The notes beneath the pieces were generated by a model. That model did no database searches. It saw only the letters and a program-made list of their open reading frames with translations, and was not told where the DNA came from. A stretch of 37,092 nt of DNA from Companilactobacillus nantensis DSM 16982 (lineage in GTDB: Bacteria; Bacillota; Bacilli; Lactobacillales; Lactobacillaceae). Each line of letters starts with the position of its first letter. Position 1 is the first letter of the stretch. A program made the translations under genes and the position numbers. Of this stretch, positions 7,418 to 16,004 are shown piece by piece. The stretch lies in the NCBI RefSeq assembly GCF_001435815.1, contig NZ_AZFV01000027.1, positions 1 through 37,092 of the forward strand, written 5' to 3'.

Positions 7418-8839
7418 ATGACGAATGTATTAGCTATGGATTTTGGTGCCTCATCTGGTCGAGCCATCGTCGGTCGTTATGAAGATGGGAAAATTCAGCT
7501 AGACGAAACACATCGCTTTGAAAATGGACCAATTTATTTTGAAGATAAATTATCCTGGGATGTTGAGAAACTTTTTTCAGAAATTAAGCAAGGTATCAAA
7601 AATTCAAACCAAAAGTATGAGATTACGAGTTTAGGTATTGATACCTGGGGTGTTGATTTTGGCTTAATTGATGAATATGGTGATTTGATTGGCGTACCAA
7701 TGCATTATCGGGGTGTGAATACTGAAAAAATTTTAAAAAGAATTTCAGATTTCATCTCATTACAAGATTTATACGACAGCACTGGTAATCAAATTATGAA
7801 AATTAACACACTCTTTCAAATCCTATCAATTCGCGAATACTATCCTGACCAATATTTTAGAACTAGAAAAATATTAATGATTTCGGATTTATTTAATTAT
7901 ATGTTGACTGGCAAAATGGCTGCTGAAAGAAGTATCGCATCCACGACCCAGTTAACTAATCCATATTCAAAAGATTGGTCGAAAAAGATAGTTGATAATT
8001 TTAACCTGAATGCCCAATTACTACCCGAGATTGTCGACGAAGGAAATCAGCTTGGATGTATTCGAAAGAATTTAAACTTGGGTGATATTCAAGTAATCAA
8101 TGTTTGTCAGCATGATACTGCAAGTGCAGTGCTCAGTATCCCGGCAACGAGTCCATTTTTATTTATATCTTGTGGCACGTGGTCACTGGTTGGAACCGAA
8201 TTGAACCACCCAATATTAAATGAGAAAGCCTTGAAATATAATTTGACGAATGAAAGTGGTTTTAATAAAACAACTGAATTTTTGAAAAATTGTACGGGTT
8301 TATGGATAGTTCAAGAGTTAAGACGAAATTATCACGAAGTTGGTATCGACTTTTCCTATGAAGAAATTACGGAAATGGTTAAGAACACAAAGGATACGGT
8401 GTGTGTGATAGATACGGATGATGATTTGTTTAATGAGCCTGGTGATATGCGCCAACGAATTGCTCAATATGCATCCGACAGTCAGCAAAAAGTTCCCACT
8501 GGTCCAGGAGAATTTTTCAAATGTGCTTACGAAAGCCTTGCTCAAAAATATTTTGAAACGATTAAGGAAATTGAAGATGCCACCGGTAAAACGTATCCTG
8601 AGATTCACGTCGTTGGTGGTGGCTCAAAGTCAAAATATTTCTGTCAATTAATCGCAAATGTTACACAAAAAAATGTTTTGGCAGGTCCAGCAGAAGCAAC
8701 AGCCATGGGTAATGTCTTAATGCAATTGATTTCATTAGGTGAAATCAAAGATGTTGCAGAGGCGAGAAAAATTGTTGCTAATTCTGTAACTATTGAAAGT
8801 TTTGCACCGTTGCAAAAATCGAAGTTAGTGGAGGAATAA
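7418..8839 (+). CDS. fucK: L-fuculokinase, rhamnulokinase-type FGGY kinase
   Basis: A 473-residue FGGY carbohydrate kinase. The N-terminal phosphate loop is DFGASSGR, the sugar-binding stretch SLGIDTWGVDFGLID matches RhaB-type kinases, and the C-terminal ATP lobe contains VVGGGSKSKYFCQLIANVT and the AEATAMGN turn. RhaB-type kinases phosphorylate rhamnulose or fuculose at C1. Because L-fucose isomerase follows directly (five bases), fuculokinase is the best call: L-fuculose + ATP gives L-fuculose-1-phosphate. The start follows GGAGGGAGG. It is the first gene of the eight-gene operon. Strict substrate choice (fuculose versus rhamnulose) is inferred from neighbours. Confidence 0.85.
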   Translation: MTNVLAMDFGASSGRAIVGRYEDGKIQLDETHRFENGPIYFEDKLSWDVEKLFSEIKQGIKNSNQKYEITSLGIDTWGVDFGLIDEYGDLIGVPMHYRGVNTEKILKRISDFISLQDLYDSTGNQIMKINTLFQILSIREYYPDQYFRTRKILMISDLFNYMLTGKMAAERSIASTTQLTNPYSKDWSKKIVDNFNLNAQLLPEIVDEGNQLGCIRKNLNLGDIQVINVCQHDTASAVLSIPATSPFLFISCGTWSLVGTELNHPILNEKALKYNLTNESGFNKTTEFLKNCTGLWIVQELRRNYHEVGIDFSYEEITEMVKNTKDTVCVIDTDDDLFNEPGDMRQRIAQYASDSQQKVPTGPGEFFKCAYESLAQKYFETIKEIEDATGKTYPEIHVVGGGSKSKYFCQLIANVTQKNVLAGPAEATAMGNVLMQLISLGEIKDVAEARKIVANSVTIESFAPLQKSKLVEE

Positions 8840-8844
8840 ATTTC

Positions 8845-10632
8845 ATGAATTCATATCCAAAAATTGGTATTCGACCAACAATCGATGGTCGTCAAGGTGG
8901 AGTACGTGAGTCGCTTGAAGAAAAAACAATGGACATGGCTCGCTCCGCCAAATCATTGATTGAAAGTTCACTAAGATATGCGGATGGTACACCGGTTCAA
9001 TGTGTTCTAGCTAGTCGCACGATTGGTGGACGCGGTGATGCTGGAATTGTCCAAGAAGAATTTATGGGTCACAACATTATTGCTACATTATCAGTTACAC
9101 CAAGTTGGTGCTACGGAACCGAAACGATGGATTTGGAACCCAACACAATCAAAGCTATTTGGGGATTTAACGGTACGGAAAGACCAGGGGCCGTTTATCT
9201 AGCAGCTGCCATGAGTGGTTATGCCCAAAAAGGTTATCCAGCTTTTAAAATTTATGGACACGACGTCCAAGATTTAGACGACAATTCTATTCCTGAAGAT
9301 GTTCAAAACAAAATTTTATCTTTTGCTAAAGGTGCCGTTGCAATTGGTCAAATGAAAGGTAAGTCCTATGTGAATATTGGTGCTTCTTCAATGGGAATTG
9401 CTGGTTCCCAAGTCGACAGTAATTTCTTTAAGGATTATCTAGGTATGCCTGTCGAATTTGTTGACATGACTGAAATCTTACGTCGTATGACATTGAATAT
9501 CTATGATCCAAAAGAATATGAAAAGGCTCTTAAATGGATCAAAGATAACTGTAAAGAAGGATTAGATATTAATGAAGGCAAAGATTTACCAGAGGTAATT
9601 ACTAAATCAAAAGTTGTTCCAGCCAATAAAGATTGGGAATTCATTGCTAAACAAGCCATTATCATCAGAGATATTTTATTCGGTAATAAGGAGCTAGCTA
9701 AGCTTGGCTGGGAGGAAGAAGCTCACGGTCACAATGCAATTGCTGGTGGTTTCCAAGGTCAACGTCAATGGACCGATTGGCTGCCAAATGGTGATTTTAC
9801 TGAAGCTATGATGGCCTCAACTTTTGACTGGAATGGTGCTCGTCCCGTAACAGCTTTTGCAACTGAAAATGACACGTTAAACGGTGTTTCAATGTTATTA
9901 GGAACATTGTTAACAAATAAAGCTCCAATTTTTTCTGATGTGAGAACTTATTGGAGTCCCGAAGCTGTCGAAAGAGTAACTGGTAAAAAATTAAATGGAC
10001 GTGCAGCCAATGGTTTTCTTCATTTAATTAATTCAGGAGCTTCAGCCCTAGATGGAACGGCAGCGGCTAAAGATGCTAACGGCCAACGGACAATGAAAGA
10101 ATTTTGGAATATGACTCAAGTTGATCAAGAAGCCTGTTTAGCAGAAACTGACTGGTGTCGTGCCAACTATGAATATTTCCGAGGCGGTGGTTTTTCATCA
10201 CACTTTAAGACTGCAGCTGAGTTACCAGTGACATTGATTAGATTGAACCTAGTTCGTGGTATTGGACCAACTTTACAAATTGCTGAAGGTTATACGGTTG
10301 TCCTAGATGATGATGTTCACAAAATTTTAGACGAACGAACAGATAGAACTTGGCCAACGACGTGGTTTGCACCAAATCTAGGAGCTGCTGGTTTTGAAAC
10401 AACTTACGATGTAATGAATCACTGGGGTTCAAATCATTGTGCATTCGTTCAAGGTCATATCGGAGCTGAATTAATCACGACTGCCAGCATGTTAAGAATT
10501 CCTGTCGCCTTACATAATGTTCCGCAAGCTGAAATCTTCAGACCAAGTATGTTTGATGGCTTTGGAACAAAGAATTTAGAAGCAGCTGATTTTGAGGCAT
10601 GTGCCAAATTAGGACCATTTTATAAAAATTGA
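8845..10632 (+). CDS. fucI: L-fucose isomerase
   Basis: A 595-residue enzyme closely similar to E. coli FucI from the first residues (PKIGIRPTIDGR) to the end (GPFYKN). The Mn-binding and catalytic residues are present: E341 (ATENDTLNG), D365 (FSDVRTYW) and H531 (WGSNHC). It converts L-fucose to L-fuculose. The ATG is nine bases after GGAGG, which lies at the end of fucK, so the two are translated as a tight pair. It also may accept D-arabinose, as family members do. Length and residues are fully normal. Confidence 0.95.
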   Translation: MNSYPKIGIRPTIDGRQGGVRESLEEKTMDMARSAKSLIESSLRYADGTPVQCVLASRTIGGRGDAGIVQEEFMGHNIIATLSVTPSWCYGTETMDLEPNTIKAIWGFNGTERPGAVYLAAAMSGYAQKGYPAFKIYGHDVQDLDDNSIPEDVQNKILSFAKGAVAIGQMKGKSYVNIGASSMGIAGSQVDSNFFKDYLGMPVEFVDMTEILRRMTLNIYDPKEYEKALKWIKDNCKEGLDINEGKDLPEVITKSKVVPANKDWEFIAKQAIIIRDILFGNKELAKLGWEEEAHGHNAIAGGFQGQRQWTDWLPNGDFTEAMMASTFDWNGARPVTAFATENDTLNGVSMLLGTLLTNKAPIFSDVRTYWSPEAVERVTGKKLNGRAANGFLHLINSGASALDGTAAAKDANGQRTMKEFWNMTQVDQEACLAETDWCRANYEYFRGGGFSSHFKTAAELPVTLIRLNLVRGIGPTLQIAEGYTVVLDDDVHKILDERTDRTWPTTWFAPNLGAAGFETTYDVMNHWGSNHCAFVQGHIGAELITTASMLRIPVALHNVPQAEIFRPSMFDGFGTKNLEAADFEACAKLGPFYKN

Positions 10633-10651
10633 TGAGTGAGGAATGACACGG

Positions 10652-11296
10652 ATGTTGATGGAGAAGGAACGTGAACAATTAATTGAGTATGGTAAAAGAT
10701 TAGTTGATACCGAACTAACCAAAGGTACTGGTGGAAATCTAAGTATTTATGATCGTCAAAATGGTCGGATTGCTATCACACCATCAGGAATAGATTTTTA
10801 TGAAATTAAAAAAGAAGATATCGTCATTTTAGATATCGATGGAAATATTTTAGAAGGTCAGACAGTTCCGTCAAGTGAATGGCAAATGCATCTGAAAGAA
10901 TATCAAGCGCGAGATGATATGGATGCAATTATTCACGCCCATACCACATATGCCACTGTTTTATCAGTTCTACATGAACCATTGCCAGCATCACACTATA
11001 TGATTGCCGTTGCTGGAAAAGATGTTCGTGTTGCTGAGTATGCCACCTATGGTAGTAAAGAGTTAGCTGAGACATCATTTGCAGCTATGAAAGATAGAAA
11101 AGCTGTTTTCTTGGCAAATCACGGTTTGTTAGCTGGATCATATAATCTTGCCAATGCGTTTAATATCATCGAAGAAATTGAATATTGTTCTAAAATTTAT
11201 TGCATTGCTAAGAGTATTGGAAACCCAGTAGTTTTACCAGACGAAGAGATGAGCTTAATGGCGAAAAAATTTGAAAGTTATGGCCAAGTTAAGTGA
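10652..11296 (+). CDS. fucA: L-fuculose-1-phosphate aldolase (class II)
   Basis: A class II, zinc-dependent aldolase of about 214 residues. Using the ATG at 10652, ten bases after GAGTGAGG (the upstream ATG at 10643 is too close to that site), the catalytic glutamate is E76 (PSSEW) and the zinc histidines are H95, H97 (HAH) and H157 (NHGLL), as in E. coli FucA. It splits L-fuculose-1-phosphate into dihydroxyacetone phosphate and L-lactaldehyde. With fucK and fucI it completes the upper L-fucose pathway. No lactaldehyde reductase (FucO) gene is in this operon. Confidence 0.92.
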   Translation: MLMEKEREQLIEYGKRLVDTELTKGTGGNLSIYDRQNGRIAITPSGIDFYEIKKEDIVILDIDGNILEGQTVPSSEWQMHLKEYQARDDMDAIIHAHTTYATVLSVLHEPLPASHYMIAVAGKDVRVAEYATYGSKELAETSFAAMKDRKAVFLANHGLLAGSYNLANAFNIIEEIEYCSKIYCIAKSIGNPVVLPDEEMSLMAKKFESYGQVK

Positions 11297-11360
11297 GATT
11301 TTAAGGATTGTTAGTAAAAAAATTAGAAAAGAACACTTTATATATTAAGGAGAGGGAAAA

Positions 11361-12578
11361 ATGCAAAATAGTTTGGATAGACAAAATATAGAGAATTCAA
11401 AAAGAATTACCCTAGGTATCTTATCCATTTCATTTTTAATGTCAGTTAGTAACGCTATTTCAGGTACGATTCCATTAATGCAGAAGTATTTTTCAAATGT
11501 CTCAAGTTCTAATATTGAATTACTAGTAGTTATTCCAACTGGTGGGGTACTTTTAGGTACTGTTATCAGTGGTGCCATTGGTAATGTCATTGGTAAGAAG
11601 TACACGGTGCTTTTAGGATTAACCATAGCGTTAATAACTGGGGTACTGCCGGCCTTCTGGGCTAATTATTTTACGATCCTGCTATCCCGAGCAATGTTTG
11701 GGGTAGGATGTGGTATCTTTACACCATTGAGTGTTTCATATATTACTGATACGTTTTCAAAAGAAAAATGTCATCGGCTATTAGGCTATCGTAATGCGAT
11801 CGGTGCCATCGGTGATTCGATTATGTTATTTATTGCTGGATTTTTGATCAAGTTTAGTTGGAATACAACATATTTAGTGTTCTTCTTCCTACTAATTCCA
11901 ATTATTTTAATCATATTTTTTGTTCCCAAAGAACTAGATAATTTTGAGGCAATAACTGATGAAAATGGTGAAACTGAAGTTGTTGAAAAAACATCGAATG
12001 TTAAACCATCAACTAATTTAAAAGTTATTAAATTAGCTGCTATTTTCTTATTCATGTGCATGTTTTACAGTGCCATCTCATTGAAGTTTGCTAATTACGT
12101 TGTTCAAAATAAAATCGGTACAGCTGCAACAGCAACATATATTTTTGGTTTCTTGACATTATGTTCTATTTTCTCTGGACTATTGTTTGACAAGATTTCG
12201 AAGATCTTAGGTAAATGGACAGTGGTTATTTTTGAAGTTGTCACGGCTGGAGCTATGGTCGCTTTAACTCTTTCAACTTCAATTCCTGTACTACTAGTTT
12301 TGATTCTTATCTGTGGATTTAGTAACGGGATTATCAACCCAGCTCTAACGGCCAGAATGGTTGATTATTCACCAGAAAATTCCATGAATTTAACAACCTC
12401 AATTATTATTATCGGTATCAATATTGGTTTCTTAGTAGCTCCATATGCCTTCCAGTTGATTGCAACTGTTTTCGGCAATGCGACACCACAATTTATCATT
12501 TTAGTTTCAGGTTTATTCTATATTGCTTTAGCTCTTTACGATGTATACACAGTTAAAAGAGATCGTCTTACACTATAA
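11361..12578 (+). CDS. MFS permease, probably for the fucosylated substrate (AlfH-like)
   Basis: A 405-residue major facilitator with about 12 membrane helices and a central cytoplasmic loop at roughly residues 190-220. The A-motif region between helices 2 and 3 is GNVIGKKYTVLLG, and RAMFGVGCGIFTPLS follows. It starts behind AAGGAGAGGG. Its place directly before the GH29 fucosidase copies the alfH-alfC pair of L. casei, where the MFS permease AlfH imports 6'-fucosyl-GlcNAc and its Asn conjugate. Sequence alone shows only an MFS carrier, so a free L-fucose permease is the alternative; it is not obviously of the FucP subfamily. Confidence 0.75.
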   Translation: MQNSLDRQNIENSKRITLGILSISFLMSVSNAISGTIPLMQKYFSNVSSSNIELLVVIPTGGVLLGTVISGAIGNVIGKKYTVLLGLTIALITGVLPAFWANYFTILLSRAMFGVGCGIFTPLSVSYITDTFSKEKCHRLLGYRNAIGAIGDSIMLFIAGFLIKFSWNTTYLVFFFLLIPIILIIFFVPKELDNFEAITDENGETEVVEKTSNVKPSTNLKVIKLAAIFLFMCMFYSAISLKFANYVVQNKIGTAATATYIFGFLTLCSIFSGLLFDKISKILGKWTVVIFEVVTAGAMVALTLSTSIPVLLVLILICGFSNGIINPALTARMVDYSPENSMNLTTSIIIIGINIGFLVAPYAFQLIATVFGNATPQFIILVSGLFYIALALYDVYTVKRDRLTL

Positions 12579-12614
12579 AATTATTAATTAAATTAGTCGG
12601 AGGATGTACAAATA

Positions 12615-13652
12615 ATGAATGAAAATATGAAATGGTTTAAAGAAGCAAAATACGGAATGATGATTCACTGGGGACTTTACTCACTACTTGCTGGTGAATA
12701 CGATGGCAAATCATCAAGTAATTATGCTGAATGGATTCAATCAAAACTACAAATTCCGAATGCCGAATATGAAAAATTAACTGATGCATTCAATCCAATT
12801 TATTTTGACGCTGATGAAATTGTTAATTTAGCTAAAAATGTTGGGATGAAGTATTTAGTAATTACGACAAAACATCATGATGGTTTTGCAATGTATAAAT
12901 CAGAAGTTGATAAATACAATATTTTTGATTCAACACCATTTCATCGGGATATTATTAAGGAATTATCGGATGCTTGTAAAAAAGCTGGCTTGAAATTTGG
13001 GATTTATTATTCTCAAGATCTTGATTGGCACGACTATAACGGTGGTGGCTACTTATCAAATGATATCGAAACAGCCGGGACGACATGGGATAACAGTTGG
13101 GACTTCACTGGTAAAAAAGATTATGATATTTGTTTCGAAAATAAAATTATGCCTCAAATTGAAGAATTGATGACTAACTATGGCGATATTGCTACAGCTT
13201 GGTTTGATGTTCCAATGACTTTAACCGAAGCACAAAGTAAACGAATTTACGATACTGTGAAGAAATTACAACCAGACTGTTTAATTAATTCTCGTTTAGG
13301 TAATGGTGAGTATGACTATGTTTCATTAGGTGATAACGAAATTCCTGATACGACTGAAGTAGCTGAAAGTAATGAAACAGTTGATTACAATGCGGTTGAC
13401 GGATTGAAACCTTCACCAAATGGATTGTATGAAACTGCCGGAACAATGAATGATTCATGGGGCTTCTCATATCATGACCAAAATTGGAAGGCACCAGAAG
13501 ATATTTATAAATATAAGAAACATCTGAATAATCTAGGCATTAATTATTTATTAAATGTTGGATTAGATGGTTTGGGAAGAATCCCAATGGATTCAATTAA
13601 AAACTTGAATGCTGTTAAAGATATTGAAGCGGCTGCAGATGTTGAGGCTTAA
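12615..13652 (+). CDS. alfC: Cytoplasmic alpha-L-fucosidase GH29, AlfC-like
   Basis: A 345-residue GH29 enzyme with no signal peptide, containing the catalytic barrel (KYGMMIHWGLYSL; TTKHHDGFAMY) but not the usual C-terminal beta domain. The nucleophile is D198 in ATAWFDVP, essentially the D200 position of L. casei AlfC, which has the same short length. AlfC acts on alpha-1,6-linked fucose on GlcNAc, including the Asn-linked form. The start at ATG 12615 follows GGAGG. It comes 36 bases after the MFS gene, so its substrate is probably taken up intact and cleaved inside. The 1,6 specificity is inferred from similarity of size, motifs and neighbours. Confidence 0.85.
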   Translation: MNENMKWFKEAKYGMMIHWGLYSLLAGEYDGKSSSNYAEWIQSKLQIPNAEYEKLTDAFNPIYFDADEIVNLAKNVGMKYLVITTKHHDGFAMYKSEVDKYNIFDSTPFHRDIIKELSDACKKAGLKFGIYYSQDLDWHDYNGGGYLSNDIETAGTTWDNSWDFTGKKDYDICFENKIMPQIEELMTNYGDIATAWFDVPMTLTEAQSKRIYDTVKKLQPDCLINSRLGNGEYDYVSLGDNEIPDTTEVAESNETVDYNAVDGLKPSPNGLYETAGTMNDSWGFSYHDQNWKAPEDIYKYKKHLNNLGINYLLNVGLDGLGRIPMDSIKNLNAVKDIEAAADVEA

Positions 13653-13665
13653 AAACTTAGACAAC

Positions 13666-13693
13666 AAAGGGGCGTCCATTTGGATGCCCCTTT
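13666..13693 (+). terminator. Hairpin between the fucosidase and glycosylasparaginase genes
   Basis: AAAGGGGCGTCC and GGATGCCCCTTT pair over 12 bp (one G-T) around a four-base ATTT loop. The sequence after it (GAAGCTGG) is not a T-run, so full termination is doubtful. It may reduce read-through or protect the 3' end of the fuc-alf half transcript. Confidence 0.6.
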
Positions 13694-13741
13694 GAAGCTG
13701 GAAATAAAAATATAATAATTTTTTTAAAGGATGTGTTCTGT

Positions 13742-14695
13742 ATGACTTATGCAATGATTGGAACTTGGCGCATGGCCTATGAAGGTTTATCTAAAGGGAT
13801 GGATTTGTTAAGTGAAGGTGGTAAGAGTGCTGACGCAATCGAAACAGCCGTGAAGGAAGTTGAAAATTATCCATTTTTCAAATCAGTCGGTTATGGTGGC
13901 TTACCTAATGCCAATGGTCTAGTGGAAATGGATGCCGGTTTTATGAACGGTGATACTTTTGAAGTCGGTGCTGTGATGGGAATCAGTGATGTTAAAAATC
14001 CTATTGCTGTTGCTCGAAGCTTGAGTCATGAACATTACAATAGCGTTTTGGTTGGTGCTGGTGCCTCGCAATATGCCACACTCAACAATTTTGAACGCAA
14101 AAATATGCTAACGGAACGGGCACATAAGATTTGGGAAAAGCGAAAGCAGGAAATTGTTGAGAAAAATTTATCACCCTATGATGGACACGATACTGTAGGG
14201 ATGATCAGTTTGGACCAAATGGGTTCAATTGCAGTTGGGACATCAACTTCTGGTCTATTTATGAAAAAGCCTGGTCGAACGGGTGATACAGCTTTAGTTG
14301 GTGATGGCTTTTATGCAGATAGTGAGATTGGTGGAGCTGCAGCAACTGGTCTAGGCGAGGATATTATGAAAGGTTGCCTTTGCTATGAAATTGTTCGTCT
14401 AATGGGCATTGGGTTAACACCACAAAAAGCCTGTGATCAAGCAGTGTATTCGTTCACTAAAAAATTAGAACAACGTTATGGAAAAATTGGTGAATTTTCA
14501 TTGGTAGCTTTGGATAAAGATGGAAATTGGGGTGTTGCAACCAATGTTGAATTTACTTTTGCCGTAGGGACCGAACAGGACAAACCTGCAATTTTTATTG
14601 CTCATCCAACGGATAATGATAAAACCAAAATTGAGCCTATTACTCAAGAGTGGCTTGATGCATATTCCAAGAGAATTAAGGCTCCAATAGATTAG
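13742..14695 (+). CDS. asnA2: Glycosylasparaginase (N-terminal nucleophile hydrolase)
   Basis: A 317-residue Ntn hydrolase. The ATG at 13742 is preferred over the in-frame GTG at 13733 because AAAGGA sits about ten bases upstream of it. The autoprocessing and nucleophile residue is T151 in GHDTVGMISL, matching Thr152 of the Flavobacterium enzyme. Other matching segments are IGTWRMA (the substrate-binding Trp), SVGYGGLPNANG, GRTGDTALVG and AAATGLGED. It cleaves GlcNAc-Asn to aspartate plus the amino sugar after defucosylation. It is the same gene type as asnA2 of the L. casei alf-2 cluster. Isoaspartyl peptidase is the alternative, but the Trp and overall match favour glycosylasparaginase. No signal peptide, so it works in the cytoplasm. 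Confidence 0.87.
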   Translation: MTYAMIGTWRMAYEGLSKGMDLLSEGGKSADAIETAVKEVENYPFFKSVGYGGLPNANGLVEMDAGFMNGDTFEVGAVMGISDVKNPIAVARSLSHEHYNSVLVGAGASQYATLNNFERKNMLTERAHKIWEKRKQEIVEKNLSPYDGHDTVGMISLDQMGSIAVGTSTSGLFMKKPGRTGDTALVGDGFYADSEIGGAAATGLGEDIMKGCLCYEIVRLMGIGLTPQKACDQAVYSFTKKLEQRYGKIGEFSLVALDKDGNWGVATNVEFTFAVGTEQDKPAIFIAHPTDNDKTKIEPITQEWLDAYSKRIKAPID

Positions 14696-14710
14696 GAAAC
14701 GGTGTTGAAG

Positions 14711-15988
14711 ATGCAGGAAAAAGCGGAAAAACATTTAATCCCCATTTCCACCAAAATTACGAATAATATTGTCTTAAAATCAATGCGTGAAGGGCTATCA
14801 ATTTTAACACCATTGATTATGATTATTTCTTTGTTTATTTTAATTGGTAATTTCCCCATCCCGGGCTGGACGAGTTTTTGGACAAGTATTTTAGGTGATA
14901 GACTGATTGAAATTATTTCAGCTTCTTTTATCGGAATATTTAATTTCATTGGTTTATTAGTTTGTGTTGTAATTGCGTATACTTACGGAAATAATCGTGG
15001 TTTAAAGGGCATTGTTCCCAGTTTAGTTGGCTTGATATCTTTTCTGATACTTGTTCCCATGACTAATCAGATAGGAGCCAAAGTTTCAACGGTTTATTTT
15101 GGCCCAAATGGTATTTTTATAGGGTTAATGGTCGGAATAATTAGTATTGAGTTATATCGATTTAGTCTTAATAAAAAATGGTCAATAAAATTACCAGATT
15201 CAATTCCACCAGCAGTCGCAGACTCGTTAACAGAATTGTTGCCATTTGGGGTTGTTATTTTGTTATTCACCGCTACGAAAGTGATTTTGGCTTTGACTGG
15301 ATTTCAGTCAGTTCATAATTTGATTTTTATCTTTATTCAAATGCCTCTAAAGAGTTTGGGCGATTCGCTAATTTCGGCTGTTTTATATAACTTTTTAGCT
15401 TCGTTTTTATGGATCTTTGGTATTAATGGACCAACAGTCACAAATAGTTTTTGGTCACCAATTCTTTTTTCACTGACACAAGATAACTTGAGTGCCTTTC
15501 AAATTGGAGCTAAAATACCACATATTTATACCCAACAATTCATTGATATTTTTACAACATACGGTGGTGGAGGGAGTACGTTATCGCTACTATTAATTGT
15601 TGTTCTTAAAGGACAATCACAAAGACTGAAAAATTTAGGTAAATTAGCGTTGGTTCCCGGAATTTTTGGTATCAATGAACCAGTTGTTTTTGGTATACCT
15701 GTAATCTTTAATCTACGGATTGCAATACCATTTGTGATTGTTCCGGTCGTGAATACAATAATTTCTGGTCTGGTATTTAGTTGGCATTGGATTCCATTTC
15801 CGACCGGGGTCATGCTTCCATGGACGACTCCACCACTTATCTCAGGCTGGTTATCCACAGGAAGTTGGTTGGGAGCTGTTTTACAACTTTTTGAGATATT
15901 AATTGGGATGCTGATTTATTATCCATTCGTTAAATCATTGGATAAGCAATACATCATCGAAGAAAATAACTTAATGGACCAGCAATGA
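14711..15988 (+). CDS. Lone PTS EIIC, lactose/cellobiose family
   Basis: A membrane permease of about 425 residues with roughly ten hydrophobic segments and the family signature GIFGINEPVVFGIPVIFN. There is no EIIA or EIIB gene beside it. The start is uncertain: ATG 14711 or TTG 14705, both behind AGGAAACGG and almost touching the glycosylasparaginase stop at 14695. Such orphan EIICs borrow EIIA/EIIB proteins from other loci. Its neighbours suggest uptake of an amino-sugar conjugate such as GlcNAc-Asn or chitobiose, which would arrive phosphorylated, but that is inference; the family fold says only a beta-glucoside-type disaccharide PTS. Confidence 0.82.
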   Translation: MQEKAEKHLIPISTKITNNIVLKSMREGLSILTPLIMIISLFILIGNFPIPGWTSFWTSILGDRLIEIISASFIGIFNFIGLLVCVVIAYTYGNNRGLKGIVPSLVGLISFLILVPMTNQIGAKVSTVYFGPNGIFIGLMVGIISIELYRFSLNKKWSIKLPDSIPPAVADSLTELLPFGVVILLFTATKVILALTGFQSVHNLIFIFIQMPLKSLGDSLISAVLYNFLASFLWIFGINGPTVTNSFWSPILFSLTQDNLSAFQIGAKIPHIYTQQFIDIFTTYGGGGSTLSLLLIVVLKGQSQRLKNLGKLALVPGIFGINEPVVFGIPVIFNLRIAIPFVIVPVVNTIISGLVFSWHWIPFPTGVMLPWTTPPLISGWLSTGSWLGAVLQLFEILIGMLIYYPFVKSLDKQYIIEENNLMDQQ

Positions 15989-16004
15989 AAGGAAGGATAA
16001 CAAG

